A stretch of 64,000 nt of DNA from Lachnospiraceae bacterium (GCA_021628825.1 JAJXRY010000001.1:124001-188000), one strand, 5' to 3'. Counted from the first letter of the stretch, positions 28,869 through 40,256 are shown. The notes: generated by a model not told the origin, from the sequence alone. Numbers and translations are program-made.

Positions 28869-29012
28869 ATGAAGAGAATTAAGACTTTAGTTACCAGAGA
28901 TTTAAAGGAATCCATGAAGAAGGGCGGATGTGGTGAGTGCCAGACTTCCTGTCAGTCTGCCTGCAAGACTTCCTGTACCGTAGGAAACCAGACCTGTGAA
29001 AAGGCAAAATAA
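28869..29012 (+). CDS. scfA: SCIFF ranthipeptide precursor (six cysteines in forty-five residues)
   Basis: A 47-residue peptide starting MKRIKTLVTRDLKESMKKGG and carrying exactly six Cys in the pattern CGEC-QTSC-QSAC-KTSC-TVGNQTC, with Thr/Ser between them: the hallmark of the SCIFF family of clostridial RiPPs. The N-terminal Lys/Arg-rich part is the leader. ATG 28869 has aaggag 11 bases upstream. The maturase gene follows after a hairpin, as in other Clostridia. The mature product is expected to have Cys-to-Thr thioether crosslinks; its biological role is unknown. Confidence 0.96.
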   Translation: MKRIKTLVTRDLKESMKKGGCGECQTSCQSACKTSCTVGNQTCEKAK

Positions 29013-29036
29013 GTATCGAATATAAGTAAGTGAACA

Positions 29037-29060
29037 TAAGCAGCGGCTTACGTCGCTGCT
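29037..29060 (+). terminator. hairpin between SCIFF precursor and maturase
   Basis: aagcagcg, loop gcttacgt, cgctgctt, with a weak T-rich tail. It would let the peptide mRNA be made in excess over the maturase. Confidence 0.5.
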
Positions 29061-29170
29061 TATATTGCGTATGTGTAGAGCACTTAGTGAAAGCAGGCTG
29101 AGGGCGAAGCTTGAACTTAGTGCGAACCGGTCCGGAACACAAAAAAATATAAAAAAAGGATATAGAAAAA

Positions 29171-30559
29171 GTGATACATCAATATATTAATAATGGATAT
29201 AACATCGTTCTGGATGTGAACAGCGGCTCAGTGCATGTGGTCGATCCCTTAAGCTATGAGCTGATCGCATTAGCTGATAAACGCCTTGAGGAAGGAAAGT
29301 CCGAAGAGGAGATCCTTGCAGAAGCAAAGGAGCAGTTCAAGGGGCAGTATTCCGAAGAGGATATTACCGAAGCGCTTGGAGAGATCTGGGAGTTAAAGGA
29401 ACTCGGACAACTGTTTGCGCCGGACATTTATGAAAATTATATTTTTGACTTTAAGAAGCGTCAGACGGTTGTGAAAGCGCTCTGTCTTCATATCGCGCAT
29501 GACTGTAACCTTGCCTGCAAATACTGTTTCGCAGAAGAGGGCGAATATCACGGAAGACGGGCACTGATGAGCTTCGAGGTCGGAAAGAAAGCACTGGATT
29601 TCCTCATTGCCAATTCCGGTAACCGTGTGAATCTGGAGGTGGACTTCTTCGGCGGAGAACCACTGATGAACTGGCAGGTGGTTAAGGATCTTGTCGAGTA
29701 TGGAAGAAGTCTGGAGGAGCCTAATCATAAGAAGTTCCGTTTTACCCTGACAACCAATGGGGTACTGTTAAACGATGATATTCTTGAATTTGTAAATAAG
29801 GAAATGTCCAATGTGGTTCTGAGCATTGACGGACGTAAGGAGGTCAATGATAAGATGAGACCGTTCCGTAAGGGACAGGGCAGCTATGATCTCATTGTTC
29901 CGAAGTTCCAGAAGGTAGCAGAGAGCCGTGACCAGATGAACTATTATGTAAGAGGTACGTTTACCCGGAATAATCTGGACTTTTCAGAGGATGTGAAGCA
30001 TTTGGCAGATCTTGGCTTTGAGCAGATTTCCGTAGAGCCGGTGGTTGCAGAGAGCACCGAGCCCTATGCATTACAGGAGGAGGATCTTCCGATACTGCTT
30101 GACCAGTATGATAAGCTGGCAGTCGATCTTTTAAAGCGTCATAAGGAAGGAAAGGGAGTGAATTTCTTCCATTTCATGATTGATCTGCAGGGAGGTCCCT
30201 GTGTGGCAAAGAGATTATCCGGCTGTGGATCGGGTACGGAATATCTTGCGGTAACACCGTGGGGAGATTTGTATCCGTGTCATCAGTTTGTCGGCAGGGA
30301 GGAATTCCTGATGGGAAATGTGGATGACGGAATCGTCCGCACGGACATCCGGGATGAATTCAAGACCTGCAACGTTTATGCGAAAGAAAAATGCCGCAAT
30401 TGTTTTGCCAAATTTTATTGCAGTGGCGGTTGTGCTGCAAATTCCTATAATTTCCATGGCAGGATCAACGATACCTATGATCTTGGCTGTGAATTGCAAA
30501 AAAAGCGTATAGAATGCGCAATTATGATAAAAGCCGCATTAGCGGAGGAGGAAGAGTAA
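29171..30559 (+). CDS. scfB: SCIFF maturase, radical SAM/SPASM thioether synthase
   Basis: 462-residue enzyme that installs thioether crosslinks in the SCIFF peptide. The first 90 residues form a peptide-recognition (RRE/PqqD-like) region (VHVVDPLSYELIALADKRLE). The radical SAM cluster motif is CNLACKYC (about residue 113). Downstream are FFGGEPLMNW, TTNGVLL and LSIDGRKEVNDKMRP. The SPASM region has multiple Cys: PCVAKRLSGCGSGTEY, LYPCHQF, CRNCFAKFYCSGGCAANS. GTG at 29171 follows aaaaggat. The stop is immediately followed by secDF. Confidence 0.95.
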   Translation: MIHQYINNGYNIVLDVNSGSVHVVDPLSYELIALADKRLEEGKSEEEILAEAKEQFKGQYSEEDITEALGEIWELKELGQLFAPDIYENYIFDFKKRQTVVKALCLHIAHDCNLACKYCFAEEGEYHGRRALMSFEVGKKALDFLIANSGNRVNLEVDFFGGEPLMNWQVVKDLVEYGRSLEEPNHKKFRFTLTTNGVLLNDDILEFVNKEMSNVVLSIDGRKEVNDKMRPFRKGQGSYDLIVPKFQKVAESRDQMNYYVRGTFTRNNLDFSEDVKHLADLGFEQISVEPVVAESTEPYALQEEDLPILLDQYDKLAVDLLKRHKEGKGVNFFHFMIDLQGGPCVAKRLSGCGSGTEYLAVTPWGDLYPCHQFVGREEFLMGNVDDGIVRTDIRDEFKTCNVYAKEKCRNCFAKFYCSGGCAANSYNFHGRINDTYDLGCELQKKRIECAIMIKAALAEEEE

Positions 30560-32812
30560 ATGAAAAAGAACAAAGCGATCATTTTGCTGCTGGTATTTGT
30601 ATTATTACTGGCAGGACTTGGTTACACTGCGACAGTCGGACTTGGCGTAGATGGTTCCGGATCTGCAGGAAGCATTAATCTGGGTCTTGATCTGGAGGGT
30701 GGTGTAAGTATTACCTATCAGGTTGTCGGGGATGAAAAGCCCAGCAGCGAGGATATGAGCGATACCATTTACAAGCTGCAGCAGCGTGTCGATGGTTACA
30801 GCACAGAATCTGTGGTATATCAGGAAGGTGATGACCGGATCAACATTGAAATCCCGGGCGTTTCTGATGCCAATGCGATTCTGGAGGAACTCGGAAAGCC
30901 CGGTTCCCTGTACTTTATCCGTCAGACCGATTCCGATGGAAACTTAAATTACCAGTATACCGGAACGGATGAGGATGGACAGCCGGTTTACACACTGACG
31001 AAGACCATTGAGGAGCTCCAGGCAGATGGTTCTATCGTGTTAACCGGTACCGATGTTAAGAATGCGGAACGCAGATCTTATCAGAACCAGATGAAGAACT
31101 ATGAATTTGTAGTAAGTCTTACCATGACACCGGAAGGTGTACAGAAGTTTGCCGATGCAACCACGAATGCTTACCAGAATAGCGAGAGTATTGCAATTTA
31201 TTACGATGGAAAGATCATCAGTGCGCCGAATGTCAATGAGCCGATTCTCGGAGGCGAGGCACAGATTACCGGTAACTTTACAAGTGATGAAGCAGAGCAG
31301 CTTGCTTCCACAATCCGTATCGGTGGTTTGAAGCTGGAGCTTGAAGAGCTTCATTCCAAGATCGTAGGTGCACAGCTTGGTGAAGAAGCAATTTCTACCA
31401 GTATTAAAGCAGCAATCATCGGTTTTGTCGTGATCGTGCTTTTCATGATCCTTGTTTACCGTATCGCCGGTTTTGCAGCCAGCCTTGCACTGGGATTATA
31501 TGTCGAACTGATTGTCATCCTTCTGGATGCCTTTGATATTACATTGACCTTACCGGGTATTGCCGGTATTATCCTTTCCATTGGTATGGCGGTCGATGCG
31601 AACGTAATTATTTTTGCCCGTATCCGTGAGGAGATTGCGAAGGGCAAGACCGTCCGTTCTGCAATTGATACCGGATTTAAGAAGGCAACCTCCGCGATTG
31701 TGGATGGTAATATTACAACCCTGATTGCGGCAGCCGTTCTTGCCATTATGGGAACCGGTACGATTAAGGGATTTGCCTACACCCTTGCTTTGGGTATTGT
31801 ATTATCCATGTTCACCGCAATGGTAGTGACCAGAACCTTAATGAATGTCTTCTATGCACTTGGTGCAAAGAGCGAGAAGTTATACGGGACAGCCAAAGAA
31901 AAGAAGGCTGTAAACTTTACCTCCAGGAAGGCTGTATTCTTTACCATTTCCATCGCTGTGATTTTAGGTGGATTCGTATTTATGGGAATGAACAAGGCAG
32001 GTGGAAAGAATGCTCTGAATTTCAGCCTTGAGTTTATGGGTGGTACTTCCACGAATGTAACCTTTAATGAAGATATGTCCCTGCTTGATATTGATGAGAA
32101 GGTCGTACCGTTAATCGAAGATATTACCGGCGACGGTAATGTCCAGACACAGAAGATTGACGGAACAACCGAGGTCATCTTCAAGACACGTACCCTGGAT
32201 GTGGCAGAACGTGAAGAGTTCAAGAATGCCATGGTGGAGAACTTCAATGTGGACGTGAACAAGATCACGGCAGAATCCATTAGTGCAACCGTAAGTAATG
32301 AGATGCGTTCCAATGCGATTATTTCCGTGCTGATTTCTGCGGTATGTATGCTGATTTACATCTGGTTCCGGTTTAAGGATATCCGTTACGGTGCAAGTGC
32401 TGTAGCTGCCCTGTTACATGACGTACTGGTTGTGCTTGCATTCTATGCGATTGTGAGAATTTCCGTTGGTAATACCTTCATTGCATGTATGCTGACGATT
32501 GTTGGTTATTCCATCAATGCGACCATCGTTATCTTTGACCGTGTTCGTGAGAACATGCAGAACATGGGCAGGAAGGAAACACTTGATGAGGTTGTGAACA
32601 CCAGTATTACCCAGACCTTATCCCGAAGCGTATTTACTTCCCTGACAACCTTTATCATGGTTGCAGCGCTATATGTATTCGGAGTTTCCTCCGTAAAGGA
32701 ATTTGCACTTCCACTGATGGCAGGTATTCTTTGCGGTACGTATTCCTCCGTCTGCATCACAGGATCCCTGTGGTTGGTACTTCGTAAAGTATTTCCGCAG
32801 AAGAAGGCATAA
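30560..32812 (+). CDS. secDF: SecDF fusion, protein translocase auxiliary subunit
   Basis: 750-residue intact membrane protein combining SecD and SecF, which use the proton gradient to pull secreted proteins out of SecYEG. The SecD part has the first helix, an N-terminal periplasmic domain (SAGSINLGLDLEGGVSITYQ), VDGYSTESVVYQEGDDRINI, and the membrane block with SIGMAVDANVIIFARIREE. The SecF part begins at about residue 455, with LNFSLEFMGGTSTNVTF and GYSINATIVIFDRVRENM. About twelve helices. ATG 30560 directly abuts the maturase stop, so the two are in one operon. A terminator follows. Confidence 0.96.
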   Translation: MKKNKAIILLLVFVLLLAGLGYTATVGLGVDGSGSAGSINLGLDLEGGVSITYQVVGDEKPSSEDMSDTIYKLQQRVDGYSTESVVYQEGDDRINIEIPGVSDANAILEELGKPGSLYFIRQTDSDGNLNYQYTGTDEDGQPVYTLTKTIEELQADGSIVLTGTDVKNAERRSYQNQMKNYEFVVSLTMTPEGVQKFADATTNAYQNSESIAIYYDGKIISAPNVNEPILGGEAQITGNFTSDEAEQLASTIRIGGLKLELEELHSKIVGAQLGEEAISTSIKAAIIGFVVIVLFMILVYRIAGFAASLALGLYVELIVILLDAFDITLTLPGIAGIILSIGMAVDANVIIFARIREEIAKGKTVRSAIDTGFKKATSAIVDGNITTLIAAAVLAIMGTGTIKGFAYTLALGIVLSMFTAMVVTRTLMNVFYALGAKSEKLYGTAKEKKAVNFTSRKAVFFTISIAVILGGFVFMGMNKAGGKNALNFSLEFMGGTSTNVTFNEDMSLLDIDEKVVPLIEDITGDGNVQTQKIDGTTEVIFKTRTLDVAEREEFKNAMVENFNVDVNKITAESISATVSNEMRSNAIISVLISAVCMLIYIWFRFKDIRYGASAVAALLHDVLVVLAFYAIVRISVGNTFIACMLTIVGYSINATIVIFDRVRENMQNMGRKETLDEVVNTSITQTLSRSVFTSLTTFIMVAALYVFGVSSVKEFALPLMAGILCGTYSSVCITGSLWLVLRKVFPQKKA

Positions 32813-32828
32813 TCAATAAAAAGTTTTT

Positions 32829-32863
32829 AAAAAGCTTGCTGCTTTTTAAGCAGCAAGCTTTTT
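32829..32863 (+). terminator. intrinsic terminator after secDF
   Basis: Perfect 14-bp stem aaaaagcttgctgc / gcagcaagcttttt with a 7-nt loop, then T/C-rich sequence; it ends 19 bp before recJ. Confidence 0.9.
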
Positions 32864-32881
32864 CGGTCTATGGGGGTAGAA

Positions 32882-34712
32882 ATGGCAAAATGGATGCTGG
32901 CTGCCAAGAAGGCAGATTTTGATGCAATTGCGCAGAAATTTCATATATCACCGGTACTGGCGAGGATCCTCCGGAACCGGGATCTGGTGACGGAAGAGGA
33001 GATCGACCGGTTTTTGAACGGAACGCTTGCGGATCTCCATGATCCTTCTTTATTAAAAGGAATACAGGAGGCCAGTCAATGTCTCTTTCAGAAGATCGGG
33101 CAGAAGGTGAAAATCCGGATCATCGGGGATTACGATGTGGACGGCGTGTGTTCCTCCTATATTCTGCTGCGGGGACTGCGGCTTCTGGGTGCCGATGTGG
33201 ATACGGTGATTCCGCACCGGATGAAGGATGGATACGGACTGAACGATCATCTGATTGAACAGGCAAAGGAGGATGGCATTGATACCATTCTGACCTGCGA
33301 TAACGGGATTGCCGCAGCTGACCAGATCCGGCTCGCGAACACCTGTGGAATGGACGTTATTGTGACCGATCACCATGAAGTTCCCTATGAGGAACAGAAC
33401 GGAGAACGGATTTACCGGCTGCCGGAGGCAGTTGCGGTAATTGATCCGAAGCAGGAGGACTGTCCGTATCCTTACAAGCAGATCTGTGGGGCAGTGGTTG
33501 CTTATAAGCTGATCCAGTATCTGCTCCGCGAGGCACAGAATTCCGGCTGGATCGGACAGGACGGTGAACCGGTGAGCAAAGAAGCTTCGCAGGAGCTGCT
33601 ACAGGAGCTTTTAAGCTTCACGGCACTTGCAACGGTCTGTGATGTCATGGAATTAAGGGACGAAAACCGGATTCTGGTACGTGAGGGCTTGAAAGAAATG
33701 TCCAAAACCACGAATTACGGTCTGAAAGCGCTTTTGCAGGTAAATGACCTGTATGGAAAGCCGCTTTCGCCGTATCATGCGGGCTTCGTGATCGGACCGT
33801 GCCTGAATGCCACGGGACGTCTGGACACTGCGAAGCGGGCACTGGAGCTTTTTGATGCGCCAACACTTCAGGAAGCGGCAATGATTGCGGCAGACCTAAA
33901 GAGCATGAATGAAAGCCGCAAGCAGATGACCGAGGACGGTGTAAAGCTCGCCACGCAGCAGGTGGAACAGGAGCTTTCCGGGGATGATATTCTTGTCGTG
34001 TATCTGCCGGACTGCCATGAATCACTGGCGGGAATTATTGCCGGACGGATCCGTGAGAAATATCATAAGCCGGCATTCGTGCTGACGAGTGCCGAAGAGG
34101 GTGTAAAGGGAAGCGGACGTTCGATTGAGGCGTATTCCATGTACGAGGAAATGAATAAGGTAAAGGAGCTGTTTGCCAGGTTTGGAGGACACAGACAGGC
34201 GGCAGGACTTACACTGGCAGCAGAGGATGGATTCAGTGATGAGCAGCTTGCCGACCGCTTCCGGAGGGCGTTGAATGCCAATTCTACCTTAACAAGTGAG
34301 GATTTTGAAGAAGTCGTACATATTGATGTGCCTCTGCCCTTGCAGCTTGCCGATCGGAAATTCCTTACCGAGCTGGAAAAAGCTGGAGCCGTTTGGCACA
34401 GGGAATCCGAAGCCGCTTTTTGCAAGGAAGCAGATCAGTATTTTATCCATGGCAAAGCTCGGGAAAACGGGAAAGTACCGCAGAATCCGGATTGCAGATG
34501 AGCAGGGAAATCTTTATCAGGCGGTATACTTTGGTGATGGAGAAGAAATGGACCGGTATCTGATACAGAAATATGGGGAAGAGCGGCTGATGCAGGGCTA
34601 TCGGGGAGGACTGATGCAGGGACAGATGGAGATTGGCATGGTGTATTCTCCGCAGGTGAATTCCTATAACGGACGCGAGAGTATCCAGATCCTGATCCAG
34701 TATTACCAATAA
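32882..34712 (+). CDS. recJ: single-stranded-DNA-specific exonuclease RecJ, frameshifted
   Basis: 5'-3' ssDNA exonuclease of the DHH superfamily, acting in recombination and mismatch repair. Motifs: IIGDYDVDGVCSSYILLRGL (motif I), ILTCDNGIAAADQI (II), VIVTDHHEVPYEE (DHH, motif III), CGAVVAYKL (IV), and in DHHA1 a Gly/His motif FARFGGHRQAAGLTL. One extra A at about 34380 (gctggaaaaagctgg) breaks the frame before the C-terminal OB domain. Restored length is about 610 residues. I prefer ATG 32882 (MAKWMLAAKK), for which gggggt serves as ribosome-binding site, over ATG 32870. Confidence 0.93.
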
Positions 34713-34785
34713 GGAATTAAGAAAAGAGAACAGAACAGGAAACAAAGGCACAGTTCTGAAAGTGATAAAGGAGAATAGGAAAGCG

Positions 34786-35717
34786 ATGATTACGACAGTG
34801 ACATTAAATCCGGCAATTGATAAAACCATCACGACCTCAAGGCTTCTGCCCGGGCAGGTCAACCGCAGTGAAAGCGTGAAAAATATTGCAGGTGGTAAGG
34901 GCATTAATGTAACGAAGGTATTACGGCAATATGGCAATTCCGTATGTGCCCTTGGATTTCTTGGAGGCTATACCGGAAGATTTATCGAAGAATATGTGAA
35001 AGGTCTGGGGGGGCTGAGAGTGCCTTTACAGAGATTGCGGGAAAAAAACCCGTACCAGCACGAACGTTTTATCTATGGATGGCTATGTGACGGAAATTTT
35101 AGAGCCGGGCCCGGTGATTGGCGAAGAAGAAAAAGGAACGGTTCCTGCAGACCTACCGGGAAAAGATTGCCGGAAGTGAGTTTGTGGTGCTTTCCGGCAG
35201 TGCGCCGAAGGGGCTTCCTACAGATATCTATGCACAGCTCATTGCACTTGCGGATGAGCAGAAGATCCGTACCGTTCTGGATACCAGCGGGGAACTGCTG
35301 GTGGAGGGAGTAAAGGCGAAGCCGTTCCTCATTAAGCCGAATACCAAAGAACTCGAATATCTTACCGGAAGGAAGTTGAGGGAAGGCAGCGAAATCAAAG
35401 AGGCTGCCTTACAGCTTGCTTCGGAAGGAATTGCACATGTCCTTGTTTCCATGGGAGAAAAGGGTATGCTGTATGCCACGGAGGGAAAGTGCCTGTTTGC
35501 GAAAGCACCGAAGGTCAAAGCATTGAATACGGTCGGCTCCGGGGACAGTGCGGTGGCAGCGGCTGTTATGGCGCTGCAGCAGGGCACTTCCATGGAAGAT
35601 ACCCTGAGACTTTGTGTGGCAATATCGGCAGCAAACACGACAACACTGGAAAATGCGGTAATTCCGAAAGAATATGCCGCAGAACTTCTTATACAGATAC
35701 AGGTTACAGAGTTATAG
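34786..35717 (+). CDS. 1-phosphofructokinase (PfkB family), frameshifted
   Basis: Sugar kinase of the PfkB/ribokinase family, 1-phosphofructokinase/tagatose-6-phosphate kinase group. Motifs: VTLNPAIDKTI at the start, IAGGKGINVTKVL (PfkB signature 1), and NTVGSGDSAVAAAVMAL with the catalytic Asp near the C terminus. ATG 34786 has aaaggag. Frame breaks near 35012 (G7), 35042 (A7) and 35120 interrupt the middle; the restored segment reads YVTEILEPGP, typical of this group. About 310 residues. It stands alone, with no PTS fructose gene next to it, so the exact sugar is uncertain. Confidence 0.85.
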
Positions 35718-35756
35718 GAATCCTGAATAACAGACAATCGATTAAACAATAGCAAA

Positions 35757-35779
35757 GGCTCCCGGTATAACCGGGAGCC
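35757..35779 (+). terminator. intrinsic terminator after the PfkB kinase gene
   Basis: ggctcccgg-tataa-ccgggagcc, with only a weak T-tract (ttgctattctt). The following gap to 36014 is AT-rich; a promoter for murE probably lies there, but no clean -35/-10 pair could be fixed. Confidence 0.7.
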
Positions 35780-36014
35780 TTGCTATTCTTATGAGGGGGA
35801 GATAGTGAGTTATCAACTATCTATGGTGTTATCATACTGAATAAATGTGTTCAAAAATGTGTCCGAAATCTAAAAATTAGAAAGAATCTTAACAAATTCT
35901 TACCCATGTAAAATGCAGGTAAAAAAAGAATTTTTCGCGTCTTTCTTATAACATTGAAAAACCGCCAATCATGCTATCTTATTATATGGATTATTATGCC
36001 CTGGAGGTGTGTTT

Positions 36015-37499
36015 ATGTTTGTATGTAAAGATTTACTTAAGGGACTTGACTACGAATGTGTGGCAGGTCAGGATACCACAGAGGTTACGGAGGTCGTGAT
36101 TGACTCCAGAAAGATTACAAAGGGATGTCTGTTTATCTGTATCTGCGGATATAAAACGGATGGACATGATTTTTTGCCATAGAGGCCATACAGAAGGGGG
36201 CCGGTGTGCTTGTCGTGCAGAAGGATATTGTACTTCCGGAAGGGTACGAGGCAACCATTATCAAAGTAAAAGATACCCGTTATGCGATGGCGTTTATTTC
36301 GGCAGCCTATTTCGGGCACCCGGCAGACCGCCTGAAGGTGATCGGAATTACCGGAACGAAGGGAAAGACCACGACAACCTATTTAATTAAGTCTATTTTG
36401 GAGCAGTCCGGCTACAAGGTAGGGCTGATCGGAACGATTGAGACGATTATCGGTGACGAGCATATCAAGGCCAACAACACCACACCGGAATCCTTCCTGT
36501 TACAGGAGTATTTCGCAAGAATGGAAAAGGCAGGCTGTGAGATTGTCGTTATGGAGGTGGCGTCCCAGGGACTGAAATTACATAGAACGCAGGGCTTTAC
36601 CTTCGAGCTTGGCATTTTTACCAATTTAGAGCCGGATCATATCGGACCGAATGAGCATGCGGACTTTGCAGAATACCGGATGTGCAAGGGATTGCTGTTT
36701 AAACAGTGCCGTCATGGAATTGTAAATAAAGACGATGAAAATCTGGAAGAATTATTAAAGGGACATACCTGTACGATTGAAACCTATGGCTTTGACAAAA
36801 CCGCAGATCTGTATGCGGAGGACTTAGAGCTTGTGAAAAAACCAGGAGAGCTTGGCATTGACTTTATGGTGAAGAGTAATGTGAAGGATGCGCCGGCAGA
36901 TTTCCGTGTGGAGGTTCCGACTCCCGGTCGGTTCAGCGTTTACAATGCTTTAACGGCGATTGCTGTCTGCCGTCATTTCAAGGTATCCGTACCGCAGATT
37001 CAGAAAGCACTGCTTTCTGCACATGTGCGTGGACGAATTGAGATGGTTCCGGTATCTCCTGATTTTACCCTGCTCATTGATTATGCACACAATGCCATGA
37101 GCTTAAAGAGCATTCTGACTACCTTACGGGAATATGAGCCGAAGCGGTTGGTATGCCTGTTTGGCTGCGGAGGCAACCGTTCCAAGATCCGTCGTTATGA
37201 GATGGGCGAAGTGAGCGGCAATCTTGCAGACCTGACGATTATTACATCGGATAATCCGAGAGATGAAGAACCGCAGGATATTATCGATGACATCAAGACT
37301 GGTATGGCGAAAACCAATGGAAAGTATGTGGAAATCTGCGACCGGAAGGAAGCCATTGCCTATGCGATTCATCATGGACAGCCGGGAGATATTATCGTGC
37401 TTGCCGGCAAGGGACATGAGGATTATCAGGAAATCAAGGGTGTGAAGTACCCTATGGATGAACAGGGATCTGATCCGGGATATCCTTGCAGGAAAATAG
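36015..37499 (+). CDS. murE: UDP-N-acetylmuramoyl-tripeptide ligase MurE (meso-DAP type), frameshifted
   Basis: Cytosolic Mur ligase adding the third residue to the peptidoglycan stem peptide. ATP loop GITGTKGKTTTTYLI; NNTTPESF and a Lys-containing central segment; C-terminal TSDNPRDEEPQDIIDDI. The DNPR motif is the recognised mark of meso-diaminopimelate-adding MurE, so this cell should make DAP-type peptidoglycan. ATG 36015 follows ctggagg. Frame breaks: about 36170 (gattttttgcc, one T missing) and about 37463 (gaacagggatc), after which it ends DLIRDILAGK. About 495 residues. First gene of the murE-priA-def-fmt block. Confidence 0.94.
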
Positions 37500-37532
37500 A
37501 GTGTAATAAAATTTACAGAACAGGAACAAAGC

Positions 37533-39746
37533 ATGAATCATGGAACTTATGCAAATGTCATTATTGACATTTCCCATGAAAAAGTAGATAGACCGTTTCA
37601 ATACCGGATCCCGGATTCTTTGAAGGAGAAGCTGGCCGTTGGAATGTGTGTACAGATTCCTTTTGGTACAGGCAACCGGAAGAGAAAGGGATACGTGATT
37701 GAAATTACCGATAAAAATGAATTTCCGGAAGAACGGATCAAGGAAATTGATGGGATCATTACCGATAATCTTCCGGCTGAAGCAGATGCCGTCCGGCTGG
37801 CAGGCTGGATGCGGCAGACCTATGGCTCGACCATGATCGCCGCACTTAAAACGGTGCTTCCGGTAAAACGTACCGTGAAAGCCGTCGAAAAGAAAAAAAG
37901 CTTCGGCGCACATTGTCAGCAGAAGAACTGACTTCCCTCCTTGGGGAGTGTATACGGAAGCATCAGAACGCCAAAGCGAGGGTATTGCAGGAGCTTCTTA
38001 CCGAAGAAGAGCTTCCCTATGAGCTGGTAAACCGGAAAGCTGCATGTATCGGCAGCAACCTTAAACAGTCTGGTGAATCAGGGAGCCATTACGATCGAGA
38101 GCGAAAGTTGTTACCGCAATCCGGTGAGCCTGACGGTCACCTCAGAGAACGGGCCGGAGCTTTCAGAAGAACAGCGCTATATCAAAGAGCAGATTCTTTC
38201 CGATTATGATGAAAATATCCGGAAGACATACCTTATTCACGGAATTACAGGAAGTGGCAAAACACTGGTTTATTTAGCCCTGATTGAGGAAATGATAAAG
38301 AGGGGGAAACAGTGTATCGTACTGATTCCGGAGATCGCTTTGACGTATCAGACGTTACTGCGGTTTTACAAACGCTTTGGAGACCGCGTGTCGGTGATGA
38401 ATTCCTCCCTTTCCCAGGGAGAACGTTTTGACCAGTGCGAACGGGCGAAAAAGGGCGAAATTGATGTGATGATCGGGCCAAGATCGGCGCTTTTCGTGCC
38501 GTTTCCCAATCTTGGCATGATTGTGATTGATGAAGAGCATGAGGGGAGCTACATCAGCGAAAATGCCCCACGCTACCATGCAAGAGAAACCGCAGAGTAT
38601 CTTGCTTCCTTAAAGAAAGCATCCCTGGTGCTGGGGTCAGCTACCCCGTCACTGGAGGCTTATTATAAAGCAAAAAAGGGTGAATACCGGTTATTCACCA
38701 TGAAAAACAGAAAAAACGGCGGAGAGCTTGCCAATGTCCGGATTGTGGATCTGCGACAGGAGCTCCGGAAGGGAAATCGTTCGATTTTTCAGCAGCGAAC
38801 TACAGGAACTGATCCGTGACCGGTTGGAGGGAAAAAGCAGCAGATCATGCTGTTTTTAAACCGCCGTGGATATGCAGGCTTCGTGTCGTGCCGTTCCTGC
38901 GGCTATGTGATGAAGTGTCCGCACTGCGACGTGTCCCTGTCCCAGCATATCGGAGGGAAAATGGTATGCCACTACTGCGGGTATGAAACCGTCCAGCCGA
39001 AACGCTGCCCAAGCTGCAGCTCCAATTATATCCTTGGCTTCAAGGCAGGAACCCAGCAGATTGAGAGGCAGTTATATGAGCTGTTCCCGGGGATCCGGGT
39101 ACTGCGTATGGATGGCGATACCACGAAGCAGAAGGGAAGCTTTGAGAAGATCCTGTCCGCTTTTGCAGAAGGGGAAGCGGATGTGCTTTTGGGAACCCAG
39201 ATGATCGTAAAGGGACATGATTTCCCGAATGTGACCCTGGTTGGGGTGCTTGCGGCAGACCTTTCGTTAAATGACAGCGATTACCGTGCCGGGGAAAAAA
39301 CATTTCAGCTTCTGACACAGGCCGAGGGGCGTGCCGGGAGAGGAGCGCTTTCGGGAGAGGCTGTAATTCAGACCTATCGTCCGGAGCATTACAGCATCCG
39401 GCAGGCAGCGAAGCAGGATTATGAAGCCTTTTACGAGGAAGAGATCATGTACCGGGAACTGCTTGAATATCCACCGGCAGGCCATATGCTGACGATCCTT
39501 GTGGTTTCCAAGGATGAAAAACGCTGCAAGGGACTGGCGGTACGACTTGCGAAAGAAGCAGGAGCCTATGTCCATGTGATTGGGCCGACCCCCGCAGCCG
39601 TATCGAAGGTTAAGGACTATTACCGCTATATGATTTACTTAAAATCCCTGAAGGAGGAGCCGATCCGGCAGGCGAAGGAGTGTCTGGAAGTTCTTTTAAA
39701 CGGGTTTGAATTAAAGACAGAAAACGTCATCTTTGACTACGAATAA
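37533..39746 (+). CDS. priA: primosomal protein N' PriA (replication restart helicase), frameshifted
   Basis: Superfamily 2 helicase that reloads the replisome at collapsed forks. N-terminal DNA-binding domain (FQYRIPDSLKEKLAVGMCVQ), helicase motif I GITGSGKTLVYLALIE, motif II IVIDEEHEGSY, GSATPSLEAY, and the zinc-binding insert CRSCGYVMKCPHCDVSLSQH followed by CHYCGYE and CPSC, then the second RecA fold (DVLLGTQMIVKGHDFPNVTL). Frame breaks near 37910, 38060, 38785 and 38845. Restored length is about 735 residues. 33 bp after murE; 18 bp before def. Confidence 0.94.
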
Positions 39747-39764
39747 CAGGAAAGGAGCCTTGAA

Positions 39765-40241
39765 ATGGCAATCAGAAACGTAAGAAAAATTGGAGATCCG
39801 GTATTAAATAAGGTATGTAAGGAGGTCAAGGAGGTTAACGACCGAACCCGGGAGCTGATTGATGATATGTTTGATACCATGTATGAAGCAGATGGTGTGG
39901 GACTTGCAGCACCGCAGGTTGGGATATTAAAACGTATTGTGGTAATTGATGTGACAGGGGAAGATCCGATTCTCCTTATTAATCCGGTTATATTAAGTAC
40001 TGATGGAGAACAGAAAGGCTATGAGGGCTGCTTAAGCGTTCCGGGCAAGACCGGCGTGGTGACCCGTCCGAATCATGTGAAGGTGAAGGCTTACAACATG
40101 GACATGGAAGAGTTTACCCTGGAAGGAGAGGAACTTCTGGCACGTGCAATCTGTCATGAGCTTGACCATCTCGATGGAAAGCTTTATGTGGACTGCGTGG
40201 AAGGAGAACTGATGAATAACGAGGATCTTGATCAGGAGTAG
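39765..40241 (+). CDS. def: peptide deformylase
   Basis: Fe/Zn hydrolase removing the formyl group from nascent proteins. 158 residues, intact. All three family motifs are present: GVGLAAPQVG (about residue 45), EGCLSVPG (Cys metal ligand) and CHELDHLDG (HExxH with both His ligands and catalytic Glu). ATG 39765 has aaaggag. Followed at 15 bp by fmt, its functional partner. Confidence 0.97.
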   Translation: MAIRNVRKIGDPVLNKVCKEVKEVNDRTRELIDDMFDTMYEADGVGLAAPQVGILKRIVVIDVTGEDPILLINPVILSTDGEQKGYEGCLSVPGKTGVVTRPNHVKVKAYNMDMEEFTLEGEELLARAICHELDHLDGKLYVDCVEGELMNNEDLDQE

Positions 40242-40256
40242 GGAAGGAGAGAACGG

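Noticed and set aside
36015..37499. Lysine-type MurE
   Set aside because: The DNPR motif is present, which marks the meso-diaminopimelate enzyme.
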